From contig NZ_QAYC01000004.1 of NCBI RefSeq assembly GCF_003053725.1, positions 62,001-126,000 on the forward strand: a stretch of 64,000 bases of DNA, read 5' to 3'. The position numbers and the translations under genes are program-made. Shown here piece by piece: positions 53,835 through 63,155 of this stretch. The stretch comes from Rhodovulum kholense. Its GTDB lineage: Bacteria; Pseudomonadota; Alphaproteobacteria; Rhodobacterales; Rhodobacteraceae. The notes under the pieces are model-generated. The model did not search any database. It saw only the letters and a list, made by a program, of their open reading frames with translations, and was not told the origin of the DNA. Position 1 is the stretch's first letter. Each line of letters starts with the position of its first letter.

Positions 53835-54488
53835 ATGACCGACACGACCGAGCACGCGGCGCTGATGGATGCCACCTACCGGCATCAGCGGCTGATCTAC
53901 GATGCGACCCGGGCCTGGTTCCTGCTGGGCCGCGACCGGCTGATCGCCGATCTCGACCCGCCCGCGCAGGGCCGGGTGCTGGAGATTGCCTGCGGCACCG
54001 GCCGGAACCTCGCCCGGATCGGCGCGCGCTATCCCGGCCGCCGGCTGTTCGGGCTCGACATCTCGCGCGAGATGCTGCGCACCGCCTCGGCTCGCCTGAA
54101 CGGTCGGGCGCTGCTGGCCGAGGGCGACGCGCGCCGCTTCGACCCCAACGCGCTGTTCGGCACCGGCGCATTCGACCGGATCGCAATTTCCTACGCGCTT
54201 TCGATGATGCCCGACTGGCCCGAGGCGATCCGCGAAGCAGTGCGCCATCTGGCCCCGGGCGGCACGCTGCACATCGTCGATTTTCACGATCAGGCGGAAC
54301 TGCCGGAGGCTTTCGGAAGGGGGCTTCGGGCTTGGCTTGCGCGGTTCCATGTGGAGCCCCGCACCGACCTCGCCGGGGTCGTAGGTCGCGTCGCGGCAGA
54401 GACCGGCGGCGCGGCGAGCCATCGCGTGCTCTTCCGCGGCTATGCCCAGATCGCCGTCATCCGGCAAACGTCCCGGGGCCTTCGCTGA
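53835..54488 (+). CDS. btaB: SAM-dependent N-methyltransferase (betaine lipid synthesis)
   Basis: A 217-residue class I methyltransferase: RVLEIACGTGRNLARIG (motif I), LFGLDISREMLRTA, and AISYALSMMPDWPEAIREAV, with LAPGGTLHIVDFHDQ. It should N-methylate diacylglyceryl-homoserine three times to give DGTS. The N-terminal YRHQRLIYDATRAWFLLGRD is typical of BtaB. ATG at 53835, 4 bp after btaA. Last gene of the plus-strand operon; convergent with flgI. Confidence 0.88.
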   Translation: MTDTTEHAALMDATYRHQRLIYDATRAWFLLGRDRLIADLDPPAQGRVLEIACGTGRNLARIGARYPGRRLFGLDISREMLRTASARLNGRALLAEGDARRFDPNALFGTGAFDRIAISYALSMMPDWPEAIREAVRHLAPGGTLHIVDFHDQAELPEAFGRGLRAWLARFHVEPRTDLAGVVGRVAAETGGAASHRVLFRGYAQIAVIRQTSRGLR

Positions 54489-54682
54489 GGATCGGCGCCG
54501 CCTTCTTCGCGCTGTCCTCTCGACGCCGGCGTCAAGGCGCAGGAATGGTCGCACCGATGGGCGATCATTCCGTCATCGGCCTGCTTGCCGTGACATCCCG
54601 ATCAAGCCGGCCCGCACCGAGCATCACGGCCAAAACCAGCGCCAAATGCAGAACGCCACGGGACAGGATCACGATACTGGGA

Positions 54683-55786
54683 TCACCGGACGACAAAATC
54701 CGCATGCAAAGCCCCAGCCGCCTTGATGCTCTTGAGAATGTCGATCATGTCGCGCGGAGAAACCCCCAAGGCGTTCAGCCCCGCGACCACTTCTGACAAA
54801 GATGTTCCTTCGTTGATCTCGGCCAGACCCGTTCCCGGATCTTCTTCAAGGGACGCCCTGGTCCGCGGGACGACGACGGTCTGCCCTTGCGCGAAGGGGT
54901 TCGGCTGAATGACCAGTGGCTCTTCCTGCACACGCAACGTAAGATTGCCTTGAGACACCGCCACGCGAGAAATGCGTACGTCTTCCCCCATCACGATGGT
55001 ACCCGATCGTTGGTCGACCACGACCGTCGCCTTCTGCTGGGGCTCGACCATGATCCCCTCGATGCGTTGCAGAGCATGCGCAGGCGACGCCGCGCGGGTT
55101 GCACCAATGTCAAGCACGACGGTGCCCGAATCGACCATGCGTGCAACACCGCGGCCGTAATCATTGTTGATCGCGGCTTCGATCCGCCCCGCCGTGGTAA
55201 AGTCGGGGTTGCGCAGCGCCAAGCGCAGGCGATTGAGCGACCCGAAATCGAAATCGATTTCACGCTCGACCCGCGCCCCGGACGGGATAACGCCCGATGT
55301 CGGAACGCCTTCGACGACCTTCGCGCCGTCGCCCTCTGCCGAAGCGCCGCCAGCGATCACGGCGCCCTGCGACACCGCATAGATCTGACCGTCGGCCGCG
55401 TTCAGCGGCGTCATCACCAGAGTGCCGCCCAGAAGGCTTTTGGCATCGCCGATGGCTGAAACGGTCACGTCGATCTGAGACCCGGCGCGGGCAAAGGGCG
55501 GCAGGCTCGCAGTGACCAGAACAGCCGCAACGTTCTTGGGCCGGAATTGCTCTCCGGTAACGTTAACGCCAAGCCGTTCGAGAATGTTGGACATGATCTC
55601 TTCGGTGAAGGGCGCATTCCGGATCCCGTCGCCGGTCCCGTTGAGACCGACGACAAGGCCGTATCCGACCAGATCGTTGCCCCGAACCCCATCGAACTCC
55701 ACCAGATCCTTGATACGGATCGGCGCCGAAAAGGCCGGAAAGGCGAGGATAAGGGCGGCAAGCAGAAGGGTCAGGCGGCTGATCAT
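54683..55786 (-). CDS. flgI: Flagellar P-ring protein FlgI
   Basis: Periplasmic P-ring protein of 367 residues surrounding the flagellar rod. The Sec signal (MISRLTLLLAALILAFPAFS) is followed by the family start (IRIKDLVEFDGVRGNDLVGYGLVVGLNGTGD). Conserved parts include NVAAVLVTASLPPFARAGS, VSAIGDAKSLLGGTL, and the C-terminal ALGVSPRDMIDILKSIKAAGALHA. Full length for the family. It overlaps flgL by 4 bp and is the last gene of the flagellar run here. Confidence 0.95.
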   Translation of the reverse strand: MISRLTLLLAALILAFPAFSAPIRIKDLVEFDGVRGNDLVGYGLVVGLNGTGDGIRNAPFTEEIMSNILERLGVNVTGEQFRPKNVAAVLVTASLPPFARAGSQIDVTVSAIGDAKSLLGGTLVMTPLNAADGQIYAVSQGAVIAGGASAEGDGAKVVEGVPTSGVIPSGARVEREIDFDFGSLNRLRLALRNPDFTTAGRIEAAINNDYGRGVARMVDSGTVVLDIGATRAASPAHALQRIEGIMVEPQQKATVVVDQRSGTIVMGEDVRISRVAVSQGNLTLRVQEEPLVIQPNPFAQGQTVVVPRTRASLEEDPGTGLAEINEGTSLSEVVAGLNALGVSPRDMIDILKSIKAAGALHADFVVR

Positions 55787-56793
55787 GACATGTAGTTCGT
55801 GAAGCTGAGGCGCGCCAGACGCGCCGTGACCGTATAGAGCGCATCGATCTGGGATTCGACGGCTTCCATCTGGGTGGCGGTTTCGTACGGATCGAGGCCA
55901 ATCACACCATCGCGGGCAAGCAAAAGCGTCTTCCGGTTGGCACTGTTTTCGGTCTCGATCGACTCAATCTTTTCCTGGCGGACCCCAAGCAGCGCCCGAA
56001 CGTCGGTCAGGGCGCTGTCGGCGGTCAGAAGACCTTCGCCTGCAGATTCGGCCAGAAGCGACCTCAGCACGGGGTTCCCTGAAAGAAGCGCCGGGTCTGC
56101 CAGAAGCGCACCTGTCGCCAAGGACTTCAGCACATCGCGGATGGCCGGGTCCATGGCGGTGACGTCAAGGCGGATGGTTTCTGTCTCGTTGAGGCGAACC
56201 GTCCCGACTGCCGTTGTGGAGCCCTGATAGGCAACGGTGTCGAAACCTCCGGGGGAGTTGAACCAGTTGTCAATCGCGGTTTCGATGTCGGTGACACTGG
56301 TCAGGCCGCTGATCGCACTCCCGATCGAAGACAGGATCGTATCGGCGCTTGCCAGCGCCGGTGCATCGGTCGCATCGCCGGCGAACAACGACCGCCCGGC
56401 AAACCGCGTGTTCAGGGCGGCAACGACCTGGCGGAATTGTTCATCCGCCTCCTGGCCCGCCGCGGCGATCATGTTCTCATGCTGCCCCGACGAACCGTTG
56501 ATCAGGGTCGAACCGATGTCCTTCGCCGTATCGCTGAGAACGCCCAGCGCCGCTTGCATGACCTCCGCCGTCGATTTGGTTTCGGATGTCGCAAGGTCAT
56601 AGGCGTCGAGCATCGTCAAGCTGCGCTCGATCGCGCCGAGAGGGCGGAAATCGCCCCGCACACGAGCGGCCGGATCAGAGGTCACCCCGCTGACCATTTC
56701 CTCTGTCAGGCGTGTGAATTGCGCCTTGACCTCGGCATTGCGCGTGCGAAGCCCGAGGCTCTGCGCCAGATCTCCCATAGAGATTAAGGACAT
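55783..56793 (-). CDS. flgL: Flagellar hook-filament junction protein FlgL
   Basis: A 336-residue hook-associated protein 3. The N-terminal helix region (LISMGDLAQSLGLRTRN) and the C-terminal one (TQMEAVESQIDALYTVTARL) pair as in flagellin-like proteins; SLTMLDAYDLATSETKSTAE and FAGRSLFAGDATDAPAL fit FlgL of the alphaproteobacterial type. It lies 3 bp after flgK and overlaps flgI, so it is part of one operon. Confidence 0.86.
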   Translation of the reverse strand: MSLISMGDLAQSLGLRTRNAEVKAQFTRLTEEMVSGVTSDPAARVRGDFRPLGAIERSLTMLDAYDLATSETKSTAEVMQAALGVLSDTAKDIGSTLINGSSGQHENMIAAAGQEADEQFRQVVAALNTRFAGRSLFAGDATDAPALASADTILSSIGSAISGLTSVTDIETAIDNWFNSPGGFDTVAYQGSTTAVGTVRLNETETIRLDVTAMDPAIRDVLKSLATGALLADPALLSGNPVLRSLLAESAGEGLLTADSALTDVRALLGVRQEKIESIETENSANRKTLLLARDGVIGLDPYETATQMEAVESQIDALYTVTARLARLSFTNYMS

Positions 56794-56796
56794 GAC

Positions 56797-58266
56797 TCAA
56801 AGCTCCATCAACATGTTGATCAGTTCGTCAATCGTTTGCATGACCTTCGCGTTGGCGGCGTACGCCTCTTCGAAGACCATCAGCATCTGCAGTTCGTAAT
56901 CTGTGTCGACACCGTCCGCGAGTTCGGCCTCCCGAAGCGTCGCGGCGCGGGCAGTGCTGAACGTGGACTGGTCGATGGCCGATTGCGCGCGAACCGAGAT
57001 GCCCGAAACCACTTCGGACGCGAGGTCGGCCATGGTGAAGGCCTGGGTCGTGTAGGAACCGGAGCTTGGGGTGCGGCTGGCCGTCAACGCATCGGACATG
57101 GAATTGAGCAGGCTCGCATCGCCAACCGAACCCGCCGACCCGGCCATCAACCCGCTGCGGAGCCGCCAGAGCGCGCCGCCCTGATCGGGGTCGACGAGTG
57201 CGTTCACGCCGATCCGCGTGGACAGGCCGGTTTCCGCATTGGGATCGGACACAAGATCGAAAGCGGCGCCGAAGTTGGTGAAGAGACCTGCATCGGTCGC
57301 CCCGAGCGAGGAGTCGACGGCCGGATCCTGGAAACGTTCGATCAGGTCGCGCGTGAGCGCATCCAGATCGGTCTGCGCCTGAACCGCCGTGATGTCACGT
57401 TGTTCGAACAGGGCTTCGAGACTTCCGCCGCCCATCGCCGCGTAGGTGCCCGACACCTTGACGGGTTTGCCGTTCATGTAGAGGCCATTGAGGGCCCCGC
57501 CTTCGACCGTCATTTGGGGAACGATCACGCCGGCGCTCGAGAAGGAGAATTCGGCCGGAGGGCCGTCGATCAGGGCAGCGCCGTTCTCGGTGTAAAGAGC
57601 CACCATACCATTGTCGCGCGGGATCTCCCGGATCGGGACGATTTCGGCGAGCTTGTCGATCAGGATCTGGCGTTGATCGACAAGCGCATTGGCGTCGTTG
57701 TTGTAGGAATATTGCTTGCAGATCTCGGTGTTGAGTTCGGAGATCTGCTGAAGCGTATCGTTCAGGGTCTGAACGCTCGATGCGATGCCGGATTCAGCAT
57801 CCATCCGCGATTGCTGGATGGCATCGGCCGCATCGTTGATCCTGTCGGTGAGGCTTTGTGCCGCCGACAGCACCGTGGCAAGCCGAGCGTCGCTGTCGGG
57901 TCTGCTGGCCGCCGCGGCGAGGGCCGATTCGAAGGCGGCAATGCTGCTGGAAATCGAATCGGCGCTGTCAGCCGTTCCGAGCGCAGCCTCAAGCTTCGAG
58001 AGACCGTCGGCGCGGGCTTCGGCCTCGGCCGAGGCCGCATCTGCGAGGCGCCGGTCGCCGATCAGCTGCTGGTTCACATCGCGGCGCACCCCGACGATCT
58101 TCACACCGCTGCCCGACGTCGAGACGGTGTTGGGCGTGGTTTCCAGAACGCGCCGGCCATAGCCTTCGGTCAGCGCGTTCGATACGTTCGACGAAACGAC
58201 CTGGGCACCGCGGGAAGCGGCATTGAGGCCGGATAGGGCGTTGGCTAGGCTCGCGCTCAGGCTCAT
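56797..58266 (-). CDS. flgK: Flagellar hook-associated protein FlgK
   Basis: A 489-residue hook-associated protein 1. It has the rod/hook-type N-terminus (LANALSGLNAASRGAQVVSS, NVSNALTEGYGRR) and the C-terminal helix (ELQMLMVFEEAYAANAKVMQ). The middle (YSYNNDANALVDQRQILIDK, then LAEIVPIREIPRDNG) is the conserved FlgK D1 segment. Length is short to typical for the family. flgE lies 32 bp upstream in the same operon. Confidence 0.92.
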   Translation of the reverse strand: MSLSASLANALSGLNAASRGAQVVSSNVSNALTEGYGRRVLETTPNTVSTSGSGVKIVGVRRDVNQQLIGDRRLADAASAEAEARADGLSKLEAALGTADSADSISSSIAAFESALAAAASRPDSDARLATVLSAAQSLTDRINDAADAIQQSRMDAESGIASSVQTLNDTLQQISELNTEICKQYSYNNDANALVDQRQILIDKLAEIVPIREIPRDNGMVALYTENGAALIDGPPAEFSFSSAGVIVPQMTVEGGALNGLYMNGKPVKVSGTYAAMGGGSLEALFEQRDITAVQAQTDLDALTRDLIERFQDPAVDSSLGATDAGLFTNFGAAFDLVSDPNAETGLSTRIGVNALVDPDQGGALWRLRSGLMAGSAGSVGDASLLNSMSDALTASRTPSSGSYTTQAFTMADLASEVVSGISVRAQSAIDQSTFSTARAATLREAELADGVDTDYELQMLMVFEEAYAANAKVMQTIDELINMLMEL

Positions 58267-58298
58267 GTGTCACCTCCTCTTCCCGCCGCCGGGACAGA

Positions 58299-59612
58299 TT
58301 ACCGTTTGATGTTGGTCGTTTCCTGGAGCATCTCGTCGACGGTCTGGATGACCTTCGCGTTCGATGAATAGGCCCGCTGAGTCTGGATCAGATCGGTCAG
58401 TTCTCCGGCAACGTCCGTCGCCGATTCTTCGAGCGCGAAGCTCACCACATCCCCGGTCGGCCCGTCGCCGGCATCCCACATGAAGAACGAGCCGCTGGTG
58501 TCAGACGGGCTGTAGCACTGGTTGTCATGGGCATAGAGACCGTTCGGGTTCGACACGTCGACGATCGGCACCTGATAGAGCGTGCGGGTAATCCCGGTGT
58601 CGAAGTTCGCCCTGACCATGCCGTTCGCGTCGATCTCGATCGAGGTCATATTGCCGACCGGGAAGCCGTTCTTGGTAATCGTGGTGGGACCGTAGCTGTC
58701 CGAGAGCTGGACCGTGACCGAACGGCTGTGCTGGGCGCCGATATTGATCGACATCGTGTCCCCGTTGGGACCCACCTGCACCGTCAGCACCCCGGTCGCC
58801 GGATCCCAGGCGCCGCCCGTATTGGCAGTAACGCTTTCCAGCGTCCCGCCATATTGCTGGGTATCGGAGAAGACGAGATCGTAATCGCCTACGACGGCCC
58901 CGGTCGCCGAGTCGGTCAACGTCACGTTCCAGCTGTTCGACAGGCCCGCGACCGAGGTATCGGGAGTATAATTGATCTCGATGCTCTGCGACGTACCAAG
59001 GTTGTCGAAATACTCGACCGACAACGGCAGCGGCGTGCCGGTGGGCGAAGCCGAATCGTAGGCCGTCTCGGTGGCGGGCAAGTTCACGCCAATCGTCATT
59101 TCGGTCGTCGGTTCGGTCGCGAACTGGTTGGTCTGGATCTGGATCGGCTGCAGATCGTCGGTGGTATCGCGCGAATAGGACGGGATCGAGCCATCGGCAT
59201 CGGCGGGCCAGCCCATGAGGACAAGCCCGGTCGACGTCTTCAGATATCCATCCTCGTCGGTGCGGAACGACCCGGTGGTGGTCATGTACATGGTGTAGTT
59301 GCCCGATTTCGAGATCAGCTCGGACTGGGTCATCACCGGCAGGAAACCGCGGCCGCGGACCGCGAGGTCGGTGGCATTCGCGGTAGTCAGGAGCGCACCC
59401 GGCTGATCGATCATCCGCGTCGTCGTCGTGCGGACACCGCCGGCGGAATAGGTCCCGCGCGACGAGTTGATCACCATCGAATGGAAATCGGCATTGGCCG
59501 TCTTGTAGCCGTAGGTCGATGAGTTCGCGATGTTGTCGGAGATCGTCGCCAAGCGAGTGGCGTTCGCCGCGAGACCGGCGACACTTGCGTTGAGCGAGGA
59601 AGAAATCGTCAT
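58299..59612 (-). CDS. flgE: Flagellar hook protein FlgE
   Basis: A 437-residue hook subunit. The N-terminus MTISSSLNASVAGLAANATR with ISDNIANSSTYGYKTANADF (the ANxxTxGYK motif) and the C-terminus IQTQRAYSSNAKVIQTVDEM are the paired rod-type helices. The central part has the FlgE beta domains (PLPLSVEYFDNLGTSQSIEI). It precedes flgK, flgL and flgI, the gene order of the Rhodobacter fla2-type set. Confidence 0.93.
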   Translation of the reverse strand: MTISSSLNASVAGLAANATRLATISDNIANSSTYGYKTANADFHSMVINSSRGTYSAGGVRTTTTRMIDQPGALLTTANATDLAVRGRGFLPVMTQSELISKSGNYTMYMTTTGSFRTDEDGYLKTSTGLVLMGWPADADGSIPSYSRDTTDDLQPIQIQTNQFATEPTTEMTIGVNLPATETAYDSASPTGTPLPLSVEYFDNLGTSQSIEINYTPDTSVAGLSNSWNVTLTDSATGAVVGDYDLVFSDTQQYGGTLESVTANTGGAWDPATGVLTVQVGPNGDTMSINIGAQHSRSVTVQLSDSYGPTTITKNGFPVGNMTSIEIDANGMVRANFDTGITRTLYQVPIVDVSNPNGLYAHDNQCYSPSDTSGSFFMWDAGDGPTGDVVSFALEESATDVAGELTDLIQTQRAYSSNAKVIQTVDEMLQETTNIKR

Positions 59613-59697
59613 TTGGGTGCGCCTCTTTGCTGCTGTTCCCGTTAGGCCAGAGGTACGACCCTTGTCTTTAACGCGGCCCTAACATTCAAAATTTTCC

Positions 59698-60570
59698 TTA
59701 GTTTCTCAGATCCGACCGGAGCAGGGTCAGTTCGATCCGGTTGTTGCGCACCGCCATCGGCCGCGAAACCGCGGGTTTCCGGTCGGCAAAGCCCGTGACA
59801 CGCTCGATCCGGGCCGGGGCCACGCCGTGGTCCTCCAGCATCTTGCGCACCGTCTGCGCACGGAGAGTCGAGATGTCCCAGACCGGGTTGTCCAGCAGAA
59901 CGACGGGGCGCGCGCTGACATGACCGGCGACCGACACCTTGTTGCGCACCACGCCAAAGGCGCCGCCGATCACCTCGGTCAGCTGTTCGAGGATCTCGGT
60001 AGGCCGGTCGTTCGCATCGAAGAGCGGGACCCCCTCGATATCGAACAGCTCGATGATCAGACCCTCATCGGTGAGTCGCGTCACGACGTGCCGCATCATC
60101 TGCTCGCTCAGGATCGTCTCGCCGCTTTTGCCGTTGATCATGTCCTCAAGCTTCTTGAGAGCCTGGGTCTCGGCCTCGGCATCGGCGGAATTGGTTCCCT
60201 TGTCGTCCTTCTGCTCGACCGGACCGCTGCCGATCTCGCCCTTCGCCTGACGGTCGGGCGAGGGGCTGGGCTGGGTCGCCCCCGTGCCCCGCTGGATCAG
60301 GGTTTCCTCGGAAAAGATCGAATCGCCGCCGAAAGCGCCTTCGCCGCCCCCGGACACACGGTTCACCGGAATTGTCGGATTGAAGTAATCCGCAATGCCC
60401 TTTCGCTGTTTCTCTGTCGTCGCGTTCAACAGCCACATCAGCAGAAAGAAGGCCATCATCGCCGTGACGAAATCCGCATACGCGACCTTCCAGGCACCGC
60501 CATGATGCCCGTCGCCACCGACAACCTTCTTTCGTTTGATGATGACCGGCGCGTTGGTTCCAACGGCCAT
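59698..60570 (-). CDS. motB: Flagellar stator protein MotB
   Basis: A 290-residue proton-channel stator subunit. One N-terminal membrane helix follows a basic segment: AWKVAYADFVTAMMAFFLLM, with the proton-carrying Asp33. A plug and linker region rich in Gly, Ser and charged residues comes next (~65-130), and then an OmpA-like peptidoglycan-binding domain (VAGHVSARPVVLLDNPVWDI, STLRAQTVRKMLEDHGV). I use the ATG at 60568-60570 (MAVGTNAPVIIKR), with GAGG upstream; an upstream ATG at 60588 is possible. It lies 85 bp upstream of flgE on the same strand. No motA is visible in this window. Confidence 0.93.
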   Translation of the reverse strand: MAVGTNAPVIIKRKKVVGGDGHHGGAWKVAYADFVTAMMAFFLLMWLLNATTEKQRKGIADYFNPTIPVNRVSGGGEGAFGGDSIFSEETLIQRGTGATQPSPSPDRQAKGEIGSGPVEQKDDKGTNSADAEAETQALKKLEDMINGKSGETILSEQMMRHVVTRLTDEGLIIELFDIEGVPLFDANDRPTEILEQLTEVIGGAFGVVRNKVSVAGHVSARPVVLLDNPVWDISTLRAQTVRKMLEDHGVAPARIERVTGFADRKPAVSRPMAVRNNRIELTLLRSDLRN

Positions 60571-60819
60571 AGCACCACCTCGATTCACCCGCCCCCAGCT
60601 TTAGAACGCGGACATGAACAGGGGCTTAACCCGCAAAAATGGCATAAATCGGGTAAGAGAAACCGCGGCGTCGGGAATTGCGAAACAACCGCCGGGGCAT
60701 TCCGCGCGACGCTCCCGAAGCACCGGATCGCAGGGGCGGGGGCAGCTTTGGGACGTGCGGGACGAACTCCGGCCCGCGAGCGCTCTGCCGGGTGGGCGGG
60801 AACCGGAGGGCCCTGCCGA

Positions 60820-61173
60820 CTATCGGGCGATTTCGATGCGGACCGGAACGCGGCCGCTTTTGAGAAGGGCGCCGAAGTCCCCGTCGAAGGCGCCAAGCCG
60901 GACAAGCCCCGGGGTGGCGCCGAAGGGTTTGACGAAGATCGCGAGATTGCCCCACGGAGCATGGGTCGCGATGTCGCCTGCGCGCGCGGCATAGCGCGCG
61001 GGTGGCTTCTCGGTCCGGAGCTTTCGCGGCAGATCCGACACCCTCTCGATGCCGTGATAGTCGCCCAGCGTCACCTCCATTGGCAGCAGCGACGCGAAGT
61101 CGTCGGCCCAGGGCGTGTCGTCCAGCGTGGCGGAAAGCACCGCGTCTCCGGTAATGAAAGTGATCCTGGTCAT
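60820..61173 (-). CDS. Cyclophilin-like fold protein
   Basis: A 117-residue protein with the cyclophilin-like domain pattern: ITFITGDAVLSATLDDTPWA, DFASLLPMEVTLGDYHGIER, DLPRKLRTEKPP, GDIATHAPWGNLAIFVKPFG and GLVRLGAFDGDF. Length is normal for the family, and the domain is complete. Proteins like this are commonly near flavodoxin, aldo-keto reductase, cupin and LysR genes, which fits the decayed locus next door. Upstream in the minus direction lies a broken Tat-signal sequence, so the ancestral protein may have been exported. Confidence 0.8.
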   Translation of the reverse strand: MTRITFITGDAVLSATLDDTPWADDFASLLPMEVTLGDYHGIERVSDLPRKLRTEKPPARYAARAGDIATHAPWGNLAIFVKPFGATPGLVRLGAFDGDFGALLKSGRVPVRIEIAR

Positions 61174-61694
61174 GTCTCGGCACTCGCCTTCCTGCGGGAT
61201 GTGGAACCGGGGCAGGCCTGAACCTCGGACGGTGCCAGCGCCGCGCCTCCGGTCTCCTGGGCACGGGCCGGACCGGCGAAGACGGCGGCGGCCAGCGGCG
61301 CGGTGGCCATCGCGGTGCCGGTTCGCAGGAAGGTGCGGCGGCTTTCGCCGCTTCAGGTCAGCAGTTCAGCCTTCGCATTGCAGGAATCGCACATTTTGGC
61401 TCCCTTGATGCAGTTTCGGTGACGTCGCACGCTGCCGAGGTCTGCAATGCGGACCACATACAGGGCGAAGACGGCGAAGATGCTGCCGCATTCCGGCACC
61501 AAGGATAATCGCGCAGGCGCTCAAGCCGCTCATGACCGGCTGTCATGAATATGCCGGTGCGGCATTTACGAGATCCAGTCGTGAAGCCTGCTAATGACCG
61601 GATTTGGCCCGCCGGGAATTATCCCGCGCGCCCGCCCCATGTCCGGGACACCGGCCTGACCGGTCGCCCCGAGCACAGCGAGGAGAGACCCAAG
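61174..61694. pseudogene. Fossil Tat-signal coding sequence and spacer
   Basis: About 520 bp without an intact gene. On the minus strand, about 61400-61190, a frame reads MCDSCNAKAELLT, then a TGA, then SGESRRTFLRTGTAMATAPL and AAAVFAGPARAQ, a clear twin-arginine signal peptide, before running out. A one-base shift then gives PRFHIPQEGECRDMTRI, which joins the cyclophilin-like gene. The remaining part (61400-61694) is divergent upstream sequence of the cupin gene and shows no recognisable features beyond AGGAGAG at 61680. Confidence 0.5.
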
Positions 61695-62237
61695 ATGAAA
61701 CGGACCCTGGCAACTCTGGCGCTCGTCCTCGCCGCCCCCGCGGCCCTTTCGCAATCGATGCAGATCACCCCTGCGGAAAGCCGCGCCGGCCAGGTCGGCA
61801 GCGCCGAGACCTTCTCGGGGACCGTTTATGTCGCCCCGGTCTTCGGTCCCGACATGGCCTCGGTCAGCGCCGGCGAGGTCACCTTCCTGCCCGGCGCGGG
61901 GTCGGCCTGACACCCCCATCCGGGCGGTCGGATGCTGATCGTGACCGCGGGCACCGGCTGGATGCAGGAACGCGGCAAGGACAAGCAGGTCATGCAGCCC
62001 GGCGACGTGGTCCGGTGCCCGCCGGGCGTCGAACACCGGCATGGCGCGACCGCGACGACCTCTGTGACCCATTATGCGGTGCAGGAGAACGTCGACGGGT
62101 CGGCGGTGACCTGCGGCGAGCGCGCCACCGACGTCGAAGGCGGTTTGCCTCCCACGACCGCCTTCGACGACCCCGATGGCAGGATAATGATTGGCCCCAT
62201 GAGCAGAGGCCATATATCGCGAGAACATCCGTCATGA
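61695..62237 (+). pseudogene. Cupin-domain protein with an in-frame stop (Trp72 to TGA)
   Basis: A secreted cupin. The first part has a Sec signal (MKRTLATLALVLAAPAALS) and QVGSAETFSGTVYVAPVF, ending FLPGAGSA at a TGA (61908-61910). The same frame continues directly HPHPGGRMLIVTAGTGWMQE, MQPGDVVRCPPGVEHRHGA, the second half of the cupin barrel. Family members read GSAWHxHPxGQ at this point, so one TGG-to-TGA change breaks the gene. AGGAGAG precedes the ATG. Otherwise intact to residue 180. The first metal-binding histidines lie after the stop, so the truncated product should be inactive. Confidence 0.83.
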
Positions 62238-62258
62238 TCCAAGATCCGGTCCTCTCAC

Positions 62259-63155
62259 ATGCTTCGCGAAAACATCACCGACCTCATCGCGCTTGCCGCT
62301 GTCGCGGAAGAGCGCAGCTTCACCAAGGCCGCCGCGCGCCTGAACGTTTCGCAATCGGCGCTGAGCCACACCATCAAGGGGCTGGAACAGCGGCTGGGCC
62401 TGCGGCTTCTGACCCGCACGACGCGGTCGGTGGCGCCGACGCTCGAGGGCGAAGACCTGCTGGCGACGCTGAACCCGTGTTTCGAGAAGATCGAGGCGCG
62501 GCTGATGGCGCTGAACGAGTCCCGCGACACGCCGACCGGCACCGTGCGCATCGTCGCCGTCGAATATGCCATCGAGTCGCTGCTCTGGCCCAAGCTGTCG
62601 CCGCTTCTGAAGAAATACCCCTCGGTCAATATCGAGCTGGTGATGGACTACGGCTATACCGACCTCGCCAGCTCGCAATGTGACGCGGGCGTGCGCTATG
62701 GCGAGCAGGTCAGCGAGGGCATGATCTCGATGCGGATCGGTCCCGACGAACGGATGGTCTGCGTCGGTGCGCCCGACTATTTCGCCGAGGCCGGGGTGCC
62801 GGAAACCCCGCAGGACCTGACCGGGCATCGCTGCGTGAACCTGCGGCTGTCGACCCATGGCGCGCTTTATGCCTGGGAATTCGAGGATGCCGACGGCACC
62901 GAGATCCGGGTCAAGGTCCAGGGCCAGGTCTGCTTCAACACCGTCAACCCGGTGCTGCGCGCCGCGGTCGACGGGCACGGGCTGGCGCTGGTGCCCGAAC
63001 GGCTGGCGGCCGAACATCTGGCGGCGGGGCGGCTGGCCGTTTGTCTCGAAAGCTACTCACCCTATTTTCCCGGTTTCCATCTCTACTACCCCAGCCGCCA
63101 GCGGCCGTCTTCGGCCTTCGAGGCGGTTCTGGAGGCCCTGCGGGACCGGAGATGA
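62259..63155 (+). CDS. LysR-family transcriptional regulator
   Basis: A 298-residue regulator. The N-terminal HTH (~5-65) is IALAAVAEERSFTKAAARLN, VSQSALSHTIKGLEQRLGLR. The C-terminal ~200 residues form a periplasmic-binding-like sensor domain (TGTVRIVAVEYAIESLLWPK; DAGVRYGEQVSEGM; AFEAVLEALRDRR). Full length for the family. It lies just downstream of the broken cupin gene and upstream of the broken decarboxylase/reductase pair, which are probably its former targets. Confidence 0.92.
   Translation: MLRENITDLIALAAVAEERSFTKAAARLNVSQSALSHTIKGLEQRLGLRLLTRTTRSVAPTLEGEDLLATLNPCFEKIEARLMALNESRDTPTGTVRIVAVEYAIESLLWPKLSPLLKKYPSVNIELVMDYGYTDLASSQCDAGVRYGEQVSEGMISMRIGPDERMVCVGAPDYFAEAGVPETPQDLTGHRCVNLRLSTHGALYAWEFEDADGTEIRVKVQGQVCFNTVNPVLRAAVDGHGLALVPERLAAEHLAAGRLAVCLESYSPYFPGFHLYYPSRQRPSSAFEAVLEALRDRR

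Noticed and set aside
61908-61910. Selenocysteine or programmed read-through at the cupin TGA
   Set aside because: Relatives of the family have Trp here, no SECIS-like hairpin is apparent, and neighbouring genes are also broken, so a nonsense mutation is simpler.
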